Source: Thermodesulfobacteriota bacterium (GTDB lineage Bacteria > Desulfobacterota > DSM-4660 > Desulfatiglandales > HGW-15). From it: a stretch of 5,593 nt of DNA. Position 1 is the first letter of the stretch, and each line of letters starts with the position of its first letter. Positions 1 to 4,842 of the stretch are shown here, one piece after another. The translations under genes were made by a program, and so were the position numbers. Where the stretch lies: the NCBI GenBank assembly GCA_025454125.1, contig JALOPA010000179.1:1-5593 (forward strand), written 5' to 3'. The notes beneath the pieces were generated by a model. The model was not told the DNA's origin, did not search any database, and was given only the letters and a program-made list of their open reading frames with translations.

Positions 1-638
1 TCCAGCATGGCATTTGTGTAGAACGATCGCTTCTGATCGTTTTCTTTCTTGCTCCGCGAAATGACCTCTTCCATCCTGTTCTTGTCATCTTCGAATAGAA
101 ACACGCTCACCCTGTCAACCCGAGGATAGCTTTCAAAGAGGAAATCCGTCACCTTTTCCAGGAGCTGGTACATGGAGGGCTGCTCCCCGATGGGCTGCAA
201 CAAATCGTAGAGGAAATTCATCTCCTTAAACATTCTTGAACGCCGCTCTTTCCCCTGGTAGGCCTTCAAATCTCTCGGTTCCTCCACTTCTTCTGCAGCC
301 TGGGGTATTATCTCCTCCACAGTGATCGGCGGTTTGGTCACGCCGATTCCGTCCAGTCGGATGACGGTCGACCCGAGCCGAATCCGATCGTTTTCCGTTA
401 TGAATCTGGCAAAACCCGCCTCAACGGCTTCACCGTTGATCATGGTTCCGTTCTTGGTTTTCAGGTCCTCGACAAAGTAGCAGCTCTCCACACTGAATAT
501 TTTGAGATGCCTCCTGGAAACGGCGTCGTCACGGATCCTGACATCATTTCCCGGAGACCGACCGACAAAGACGACCTCTTTTTCGATGTCAAACTGCGCC
601 CCGCTCATGGGCCCTTCCAAGATCTCGATCTTAGCCAT
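1..638 (-). CDS. FHA domain signalling protein with start of a GAF-like region (3' truncated by window edge)
   Basis: The frame is open from ATG at 638 down to base 1 without a stop, giving the first 212 residues of a longer protein. Residues about 1-97 form a forkhead-associated (FHA) domain, a phosphothreonine-binding module. Its signature residues are all present: GRS at 26-28, S41-R-R-H44, N63-G64 and N68-G69. A Glu/Pro-rich linker follows (about 102-125). From about 137 the sequence (FKEMNFLYDLL, then LLEKVTDFLFE and VDRVSVFLFEDD) resembles the start of a GAF domain. FHA-GAF proteins usually end in an output domain such as a nucleotide cyclase, GGDEF, SpoIIE phosphatase or sigma-54 activator module; that part is outside the window, so the output cannot be named. 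The start is supported by AAAGGA eight bases upstream of ATG. It is the only gene read leftward here and is divergent from the lipocalin. FHA assignment is firm, GAF is likely. Confidence 0.9.
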   Translation of the reverse strand, partial: MAKIEILEGPMSGAQFDIEKEVVFVGRSPGNDVRIRDDAVSRRHLKIFSVESCYFVEDLKTKNGTMINGEAVEAGFARFITENDRIRLGSTVIRLDGIGVTKPPITVEEIIPQAAEEVEEPRDLKAYQGKERRSRMFKEMNFLYDLLQPIGEQPSMYQLLEKVTDFLFESYPRVDRVSVFLFEDDKNRMEEVISRSKKENDQKRSFYTNAML

Positions 639-678
639 AAACTCTGTCCTTTCTAGCCAAGAAGGCAGTGGTTTTGAA

Positions 679-704
679 ACCGCGGCAGTACCCTCTCCCG
701 CGGT
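679..704. repeat. Inverted repeat ACCGCGG / CCGCGGT in the FHA gene leader
   Basis: Perfect 7-bp arms, 679-685 and 698-704, are separated by 12 bases. If the TATAAT at 718-723 is the -10 box, this element falls immediately downstream of the transcription start, in the untranslated leader of the FHA gene. It could be a repressor site or an mRNA hairpin. No T-run follows on either strand, so it is not an intrinsic terminator. Confidence 0.4.
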
Positions 705-717
705 CCCGAATTTTGAA

Positions 718-746
718 ATTATAAGTCAAAAAAAAGCACCTTGCCA
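718..746 (-). promoter_or_regulatory. Candidate sigma-70-type promoter for the FHA gene
   Basis: Read on the minus strand there is a perfect TATAAT at 723-718, about 80 bases upstream of the FHA start codon. With a 17-base spacer (740-724, containing a run of eight T) the -35 hexamer would be TGGCAA (746-741), a poor match to TTGACA. The strong -10 and the position favour a promoter, but the -35 is weak and the call is inference. A 7-bp inverted repeat (AAAAGCA 732-738 / TGCTTTT 748-754) overlaps the spacer and the edge of the -35, so it could act as an operator. Confidence 0.35.
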
Positions 747-912
747 CTGCTTTTCAGGAAAGAGAGCCTGGCCCAGACGGCACCAGAACAGCGCATAGAC
801 ACCCACCGATATCCAAAGAGCCTGGCGCCGGGATTTTTCACTTGGCAAATCAGGTGTATCCTGGCAGATTCTGAGAGGAGTATACGGAAACCAAGGTAGG
901 AGAAGCGTGGAG

Positions 913-1452
913 ATGAGCCTTGCACCCATTTGCAGGATTTTTCTGGTCCTTTTGTTCGCGGGTCTGTCCGGCTGCGCCCTTCGTCCCAGCGCGCCGCTGC
1001 CCACGGTCGAATCGGTCGACCTTGCTCGCTACATGGGGGAGTGGTACGAAATCGCACTTCTGCCGAACCGTTTTCAGTCTATGTGTGTGGCCGACACTCA
1101 GGCGAGCTATCGTCTGGACGGTGATGGGGTTCGTGTGCGGAATCGGTGCCGCAAGGCGGACGGCGGAATTGAAGAGGCCAATGGCATCGCGAAGGTGCTC
1201 GAAGGGAGTGGCAACGCGAAGCTCCGGGTCAGCTTCTTTCGCCCCTTTTACGGAGACTACTGGATTTTGTCCCTTGATCCCAATTACCGATGGGTTCTCA
1301 TCGGCGAGCCCAGCCGGAAATATGGTTGGGTGTTATCAAGGACACCAACCCTGGATGATGCTTCGCTTCAGATTGCCCTCGACAAGGCAGCCACCCTTGG
1401 CTTTGATCGTGCGGCGTTCCGACGCACACCCCAAAACAAGCCCCTGGACTGA
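913..1452 (+). CDS. blc: Bacterial lipocalin lipoprotein (Blc family)
   Basis: A 179-residue outer-membrane lipoprotein of the lipocalin family; the family is known to bind hydrophobic ligands such as lysophospholipids and has been linked to envelope maintenance. Residues 1-20 form a signal peptide ending in the lipobox L18-S-G-C21. The residue after Cys is Ala, not Asp, consistent with outer-membrane sorting. The lipocalin signature GEWYEIA lies at 42-48. Blc-type motifs follow: NRCR (77-80), GIAKV (91-95), VSFFRPFYGDYWIL (106-119), Y125-x-W, and WVLSRTP (139-145). C58 and C79 could form a disulfide. Length matches E. coli Blc (177). ATG 913 is chosen because AGGAG (898-902) is ten bases upstream and the peptide starts directly with a signal sequence. 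A GTG at 907 would add Met-Glu but is only four bases from the AGGAG. It stands alone, converging on the FecR-domain gene. Confidence 0.93.
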   Translation: MSLAPICRIFLVLLFAGLSGCALRPSAPLPTVESVDLARYMGEWYEIALLPNRFQSMCVADTQASYRLDGDGVRVRNRCRKADGGIEEANGIAKVLEGSGNAKLRVSFFRPFYGDYWILSLDPNYRWVLIGEPSRKYGWVLSRTPTLDDASLQIALDKAATLGFDRAAFRRTPQNKPLD

Positions 1453-1567
1453 AGGAACTGAAGAACCCCTAATCGAATACCCTTTGAGCACCTTTACCGC
1501 CTCTGGTCCTTAAAACGCAACAGTTTCGCTCTTTGAAATAAGCAAAGGAAAAGGCCATGGGGGTCCC
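1453..1567. other. Convergent intergenic gap without a clear terminator
   Basis: These 115 bases separate the stops of the lipocalin and the FecR-domain gene. No GC-rich hairpin followed by a T-run was found on either strand. The only pairing noted is a long-range GGAAAAGG/CCTTTTCC match that reaches into the FecR coding end. Termination may be Rho-dependent. Confidence 0.4.
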
Positions 1568-3655
1568 TCAAGCTCCTTTCTCCGAGTTCCTTTTCCCTCT
1601 CATCGGCCTTTCCGTGCGTTTTTCCGTGGCTTTGGGCTCAGGAGGCTGCTGTATCGTCTTCTCAGGCGCGACGGGTTCCTTGTTCTTCGGTTGCACCCGC
1701 TCAGGCGACCTTGCAGGTTCCACCGACCTCTCCGGAGGTCTGCGTTCCATCTGTTTGTCCACCCCTCTCTCAGGTGCTCTCATTTCTTTCTGAGTCTTCG
1801 CGCCGGACTCTGAAGGAACCGCCGGACTGCCTCCCCTGCTCCATGACCTGCCTTGCCCCCTTTCCTGCGAGCGTACCGGCGGTGCCGACGATGGTGCGGA
1901 CTGCTCCGCTCCTCGAACAGCCGGGCTCGTTTCTTTCTGGGGTTTCACCGACGGCTCGGAGGGAACCGATGGATGGCTCCCTCTGCTCGACGGTTTGCCT
2001 TGCCCTCTCTCCTGCGTGCGTACCGATGGGGACGGTGACGGCGTCGACGGCTCCGTCCCTCGCGCGGTCGGACTCGTTTCTTTCTGAGGTTTCACCGCAG
2101 GTCCCGAAGGAGCCGGCTTTTCACTCTCCTTTGGGGTTTCGACTTTGGTTCCGGAGGGCACGGGCTGGCCGACTTGTTTTTCCACCGGTGCGGACAGTGT
2201 GGGTTCTGCTGCCCTTCTGGACGGCTGTCGCATTTCTTTAACCCGGTCAGAGCTTTTCTGCACAGGCTTTGCTTCACCTCGTTTGACAGGCATCTCCCGA
2301 GGTCGTGTCTCGGGCGCGAAAACAGACGCCTCTTTACTCTTCACCATGGGCCGTTGCTCTTTCAGTTCTCTCACATCCACTTTTCTGATCGGCTCAGGCG
2401 GTCTCTTTGTTTGAGGAACTTCTCGGACCACGGGCATCGCTGACGTTTTCTCAGGCTTGATGGGAGGCCTGCCCACGTGAACCTTCTCGGTCAGAAATGG
2501 ATTTTCTTTCACGTGCGCTTCCGCCGGCCTGCCCCTGACAAAGGTGTTGTGGTCCACGGTGGTCACCGCATTGTTGATCTTCACGTTCTTGTACACCACC
2601 TTGTCTACATGAACATTGGTCACGTTTACGTTGGTGATGTTGACGCTGTGCGGGCCATAGTGACCTCGGCCATAGTAAACCTCGCGCGGCGCCAGCGGTA
2701 CCCAGGCCACGTGCCTGTTGGTGTACACCCACCCCACATAGCCGGGGCCCCAGTACACGGCCCCTCGCACAGGAGGTACCCAGCACCAGCCGATGGATGC
2801 AGCGAAATACCATCTTCCATAGTGATAGGGAACCCAGCCCCAAGGTTCATAGGAAACCCAGACATAATCTCCGCCGATCCAGGTCCACCTTCCGTGACGG
2901 TACGGCGCCCAGCCCACGGACACAGAAATCGCTGGAGTCCACACATAACCATAATCCGGTGTGTTCACCCATCTTCCATTGTCGTGGAAATCGTTTGAAT
3001 AGGGCTGAAGCTCTTCGGGCAAGTAGCGGGAAGGCGGCCTTCGCTCTGCTATTTCTCTGTCTCTTTCCCAGTTCCACCTTTCCCAGTCATCCGGAGAGCC
3101 CAAAATCGACTTCTCTGAATAGGCCCCTTCTCCCAAGGACAGCATTTCGCCGGAGGCTACACTAATCCGACCCTCCCTGTTCTCTACCATGACTTCGCCT
3201 TGCACCACGGAGAAATGGACCGGGCCTCTCTCCGCCACATCCACCTTGAATTTGCTTCTCTCATACGCTCGCACGGAGGAGGTCAGCGTATCGATCTGGA
3301 GCAGGCTGTCCCTGTTTCCCCTGAAGTACGCATAGAGACGGCCTTCTGTGAGGTAGGCCTGATACGCATTGCTGTCAAGGCTCAGGATTTCGAGGGCTGA
3401 TCTGTCGGCAAGCCTGAGGTAACTGCCGTCTTTTGTCTGGATCTCGGCGGTCCCCTGCTCAGGAACCCAGATTCGATCCCCTTCTCTCAAAGGCATGTTG
3501 ACGGAAGCAGGGACCCAGTCGCCGGTGTCCTCGGTCCTCACCTGCACATCACCGCGAATCAGGCTGAACCGCATGTCGCCAAGGTCCGCTGCGCTCGCAT
3601 GGACTGACGGAAGGAGGATTAGAGATATTAGAAATACCATCATGAGTCTTTTCAT
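1568..3655 (-). CDS. Secreted FecR-domain protein with Trp/Tyr-rich (DUF6600-like) region and repetitive Pro/Lys/Glu tail
   Basis: A 695-residue exported protein. Residues 1-22 are a signal peptide (MKRLMM, hydrophobic core, cleavage after A20-S-A22). Residues about 28-180 fit a FecR domain: FSLIRGDVQVR at 30-40, LREGDRIWV at 56-64, LRLADRS at 80-86, GRLYAYF at 105-111, and a second VVQGEVMVEN at 150-159. Here FecR is not next to a TonB receptor or ECF sigma gene, so a structural envelope role is more likely than iron signalling. Residues 223-334 carry 14 Trp in motifs such as GRWVNTPDYGYVW, EPWGWVPYHYGRWYF and WVPLAPREVYYG, as in DUF6600 proteins. Residues 339-372 are Asn/Val-rich. Residues 377-695 are low-complexity Pro/Lys/Glu/Arg, including a 49-residue repeat. 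ATG 3655 is chosen because it opens the signal peptide and is preceded by AGGTGAGG with six bases of spacing; an upstream in-frame ATG at 3739 would bury it. Exact function unknown. Confidence 0.85.
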   Translation of the reverse strand: MKRLMMVFLISLILLPSVHASAADLGDMRFSLIRGDVQVRTEDTGDWVPASVNMPLREGDRIWVPEQGTAEIQTKDGSYLRLADRSALEILSLDSNAYQAYLTEGRLYAYFRGNRDSLLQIDTLTSSVRAYERSKFKVDVAERGPVHFSVVQGEVMVENREGRISVASGEMLSLGEGAYSEKSILGSPDDWERWNWERDREIAERRPPSRYLPEELQPYSNDFHDNGRWVNTPDYGYVWTPAISVSVGWAPYRHGRWTWIGGDYVWVSYEPWGWVPYHYGRWYFAASIGWCWVPPVRGAVYWGPGYVGWVYTNRHVAWVPLAPREVYYGRGHYGPHSVNITNVNVTNVHVDKVVYKNVKINNAVTTVDHNTFVRGRPAEAHVKENPFLTEKVHVGRPPIKPEKTSAMPVVREVPQTKRPPEPIRKVDVRELKEQRPMVKSKEASVFAPETRPREMPVKRGEAKPVQKSSDRVKEMRQPSRRAAEPTLSAPVEKQVGQPVPSGTKVETPKESEKPAPSGPAVKPQKETSPTARGTEPSTPSPSPSVRTQERGQGKPSSRGSHPSVPSEPSVKPQKETSPAVRGAEQSAPSSAPPVRSQERGQGRSWSRGGSPAVPSESGAKTQKEMRAPERGVDKQMERRPPERSVEPARSPERVQPKNKEPVAPEKTIQQPPEPKATEKRTERPMRGKRNSEKGA
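1751..2110 (-). repeat. In-frame 147-bp tandem repeat (about 2.4 copies) in the FecR protein tail
   Basis: Two full units (1964-2110 and 1817-1963) and a partial third (1751-1816) follow each other with a period of exactly 147 bp, which is 49 codons. In protein terms they are residues 516-564, 565-613 and 614-635. Shared landmarks are PS-x-P-x-VKPQKETSP, then VR-[ST]-QERGQG, then SRG, then P-x-V. The third unit keeps PSE, K-x-QKE and ERG but has diverged. Spacing is verified by the DNA word TTTCTTTCTG at 1783, 1930 and 2077. The units preserve the reading frame. Confidence 0.85.
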
Positions 3656-3690
3656 GGTTGACCTCACCTTTTCTTGTTTTTCATGCTTTC

Positions 3691-3756
3691 TTAGACTTTG
3701 GGCACTCTTCCAGGGTTTACAATCCTGAGCCCAGGGCACCCGAATAGCCCGTTCAT
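3691..3756 (-). CDS. Possible 21-residue leader peptide upstream of the FecR gene
   Basis: A 21-codon frame (begins MNGLFG, ends PGRVPKV, stop TAA) opens at ATG 3756. It has a consensus Shine-Dalgarno, GGAGG at 3768-3764, seven bases upstream. It ends 35 bases before the start codon of the FecR-domain gene on the same strand. The good ribosome binding site and position suggest a leader or upstream ORF that could couple to, or regulate, the downstream gene. Against it, the peptide has no recognisable family and such short frames arise by chance. No attenuator hairpin was found between its stop and the FecR start. Confidence 0.3.
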   Translation of the reverse strand: MNGLFGCPGLRIVNPGRVPKV

Positions 3757-3778
3757 GAAGCCGCCTCCACGGTTATGA

Positions 3779-3839
3779 TGTGTAAAACTTTGCCAATCAT
3801 CAGGAGAATTCATGGTTGGGAATGGCAATTTATTACACA
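3779..3839. repeat. 17-bp imperfect inverted repeat, candidate activator (enhancer) site
   Basis: The left arm TGTGTAAAACTTTGCCA (3779-3795) and right arm TGGCAATTTATTACACA (3823-3839) match as inverted copies at 14 of 17 positions. The outer TGTGTAA/TTACACA and inner TTGCCA/TGGCAA blocks are perfect. The 27-base centre holds GAATTC and a partly complementary CCAATCAT/ATGGTTGG pair. The arms lie about 158-142 and 114-98 bases upstream of the predicted sigma-54 start site, a normal position for an enhancer-binding protein. They could equally be an operator for the divergent FecR gene. The activator is not encoded in the window as far as can be seen. Confidence 0.55.
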
Positions 3840-3880
3840 CTTTCGAGCATGCTCTATGTCGTGAATCCCTAAGACATTGA

Positions 3881-3903
3881 AATCAAACAGGAAAATATTT
3901 TTC
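3881..3903 (+). promoter_or_regulatory. AT-rich tract with partial IHF-like core
   Basis: AATCAA at 3881-3886 matches the first part of the IHF consensus WATCAANNNNTTR, but the TTR half is absent (GAA instead). The nearly palindromic tract GAAAATATTTTTC follows at 3891-3903. Its position between the inverted repeat and the sigma-54 promoter is where a DNA bend helps looping. This is suggestive only. Confidence 0.25.
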
Positions 3904-3910
3904 GTCCCTT

Positions 3911-3926
3911 TGGCACGATCTTCGCT
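3911..3926 (+). promoter_or_regulatory. Sigma-54 (RpoN) -24/-12 promoter
   Basis: TGGCACGATCTTCGCT matches the sigma-54 consensus TGGCACG-N4-TTGCW at every defined position except one (C for the first-position T of the TTGC block's second base). The GG (3912-3913) and GC (3924-3925) are separated by the required ten bases. The predicted transcription start is near G3937, 33 bases before the ATG of the 46-residue gene. No second element of this quality was noticed in the window. Transcription would depend on an ATP-driven enhancer-binding activator. Confidence 0.8.
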
Positions 3927-3969
3927 AATCAACTTAGGCATAGGTTTTCTGGATTTCTGTTTGTCAGCC

Positions 3970-4110
3970 ATGACTCATACGTTCCAGCACTACCTGAACC
4001 CTCTTCACGTCTACTGCCGTTTGCGGGACCTCCGCGTCCCAAAAGGCGTGGCGATCCGTTTTTGTAGGTTTTACGAGCGGACGATCTTTAGTCGTTTGGC
4101 GGGCCACTAG
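3970..4110 (+). CDS. Small basic protein of unknown function, first gene after the sigma-54 promoter
   Basis: A 46-residue protein beginning MTHTFQHYLNPLHVYCRLRD and continuing VPKGVAIRFCRFYERTIF. It is strongly basic and aromatic (about ten Lys/Arg against two acidic residues), has two Cys (C16, C32), and no signal peptide or transmembrane segment. No family is assigned. About 70% of third codon positions are G or C, which supports real coding. The frame is open further upstream to a TTG at 3877, but that start would lie ahead of the predicted sigma-54 start site, so ATG 3970 is preferred. The weakness is the absence of a good Shine-Dalgarno; a TTG at 3961 with GGA seven bases upstream is an alternative. 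It precedes the next gene by 43 bases on the same strand, consistent with an operon. A regulatory RNA rather than a protein is also possible. Confidence 0.55.
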   Translation: MTHTFQHYLNPLHVYCRLRDLRVPKGVAIRFCRFYERTIFSRLAGH

Positions 4111-4153
4111 GGCGTGCAGCAGGGCGCATCAGGGAAATCGGAGGGCCGCATCA

Positions 4154-4477
4154 ATGGGAAGCGCAAGGTTTGTGAGCAACATGATGTCCGTATTCGACCT
4201 GGAGATTGCAGAAAATCCGAAATCGAACCGGGGGATTCTGGCAAGAGTGGTATTCGAATACAATCGAAGGACAGGGCTTCGGAGTTTCAGAATTCTGAGC
4301 CCCGGCATCCCCGGCAGCGTCGCTTCAAAACTCATCGCCTGGTTGGAGAAGAACGTCGACCCGGAAGATATCGAACTCGGAATTGAATCAAAGAAGTTCA
4401 TTGCAGAACCGCGGGTGGTACCTCCCCTCTGTCCTGAGCCCCCAGGGAGTGCCCCTCCGCTTGAGCCGGTTCCATGA
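4154..4477 (+). CDS. Hypothetical protein, 107 residues, Pro-rich C-terminus
   Basis: A 107-residue protein starting at ATG 4154 with GGAGG (4140-4144) nine bases upstream. The core, about residues 12-85, reads as a compact alpha/beta fold: a strand-like RGILARVVFEYN, a strand-like LRSFRIL, a helix SVASKLIAWLEKN (54-66) and an acidic PEDIELGIES. The last 20 residues are Pro-rich (PPLCPEPPGSAPPLEPVP) and likely disordered. There is no signal peptide, so it is probably cytoplasmic. I do not recognise the family. It is the second gene in the presumed sigma-54 operon. Its stop codon overlaps an ATG (ATGA, 4474-4477) that is in frame with the next gene. The opposite-strand frame over 4129-4542 is judged a shadow because this frame has the better start site. 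Confidence 0.65.
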   Translation: MGSARFVSNMMSVFDLEIAENPKSNRGILARVVFEYNRRTGLRSFRILSPGIPGSVASKLIAWLEKNVDPEDIELGIESKKFIAEPRVVPPLCPEPPGSAPPLEPVP

Positions 4478-4560
4478 TCAATTTGGGCGACAGCCCACCG
4501 GCTGTGGATACCGGAAACGGATTCGGAACTCAGACCATTCATTGCCGTCAGGAAAGAGTG

Positions 4561-4833
4561 ATGAGAGAAGCGAAAAATGTAGTCGTCAGGTTGGAGGGTC
4601 GGGCCTTTGTGTTCGAGGTGGACATTGCAGAGGAGGATCTCATATCAGAAATGATTTCCTCGTTGAGCTCTTTCATTCAGAGGGGCTTCCCCATCAAGGT
4701 CATCCAGACCTCTGCTCCCTCCATGGGCCGATCCCAGAGCATGTGGACCAGGATTCTGACCAGCCTCAAGGAGCTCGGGGAGTGGTTGGAGGACTTGAAG
4801 AGGCTTGGACGGATCCATCGGAGCAGGACTTGA
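4561..4833 (+). CDS. Hypothetical protein, 90 residues, third gene of the small operon
   Basis: A 90-residue protein from ATG 4561, preceded by AGGA (4550-4553) at seven bases. The order suggested by the sequence is a strand NVVVRLEG, a strand RAFVFEVDI, an acidic helix EEDLISEMISSLSSFIQRG, a strand PIKVIQ, and a long amphipathic helix from about MWTRILTSL to EWLEDLKRLG, ending in a basic tail. No signal peptide or membrane segment is seen and the family is not recognised. An alternative start at ATG 4474 would add 29 residues and give a 4-base ATGA overlap with the preceding stop, typical of translational coupling. However, those residues (NLGDSPPAVDTGNGFG...) look uncoding-like and lack a good ribosome site. 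The gene ends nine bases before the stop of the convergent TVP38-type gene. Confidence 0.65.
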   Translation: MREAKNVVVRLEGRAFVFEVDIAEEDLISEMISSLSSFIQRGFPIKVIQTSAPSMGRSQSMWTRILTSLKELGEWLEDLKRLGRIHRSRT

Positions 4834-4842
4834 TTCCCACCA

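Larger units (their letters stand above)
639..912. other. Intergenic region between divergent FHA and lipocalin genes
   Basis: These 274 bases hold the candidate minus-strand promoter, two inverted repeats (679-704, 732-754) and the lipocalin ribosome binding site (AGGAG, 898-902). A convincing plus-strand promoter for the lipocalin was not found; the best stretch is TTTTCA then TATCCT around 835-862, which is weak. The short frames open on the minus strand across 719-1057 lack coding character and overlap the lipocalin. Confidence 0.6.
3656..3969. other. Divergent regulatory region between the FecR gene and the small-gene operon
   Basis: This 314-base stretch separates two oppositely read genes. 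From left to right it contains the FecR ribosome binding site, the possible 21-residue leader ORF (3691-3756), a 17-bp imperfect inverted repeat (3779-3839), an AT-rich tract (3881-3903) and a strong sigma-54 promoter (3911-3926). A sigma-70 promoter for the FecR gene was looked for upstream of 3770 on the minus strand, but no convincing hexamer pair was seen. Confidence 0.7.

Noticed and set aside
763..826. Direct repeat AGAGCCTGGC (763-772 and 817-826) ahead of the lipocalin gene
   Set aside because: Only two 10-base copies at an arbitrary 54-base spacing with no associated promoter; likely chance.
719..1057. Minus-strand 112-residue open frame over the lipocalin start
   Set aside because: It runs antisense through the signal peptide and lipocalin signature, has no recognisable domain and crosses the promoter region.
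1547..1596. GGAAAAGG / CCTTTTCC inverted repeat at the convergent gene ends as a terminator
   Set aside because: The arms are purine/pyrimidine-rich, 34 bases apart, partly inside the FecR coding end, and not followed by a T-run.
1751..2110. Regular repeats considered as a CRISPR array
   Set aside because: The 147-bp period, head-to-tail units with no unique spacers and maintained reading frame show an intragenic tandem repeat.
3779..3839. Both inverted-repeat arms read outward as TGGCA...TTACACA, resembling a divergent pair of sigma-54 promoters
   Set aside because: The essential GC at -12 is absent in both arms (CA at that position), so they fit an activator or operator site better.
3812..3880. 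Plus-strand 22-codon ORF (begins MVGNGN) with AGGAG five bases upstream, its stop overlapping a TTG start at 3877
   Set aside because: It lies on the right arm of the inverted repeat and upstream of the predicted sigma-54 start site, so it would not be in that transcript, and no other plus promoter was seen. The peptide resembles no family.
4129..4542. Minus-strand 137-residue open frame opposite the small operon
   Set aside because: It overlaps two plus-strand genes with good ribosome sites and a sigma-54 promoter, and its Ser/Gly-rich sequence has no recognisable domain; treated as a shadow.
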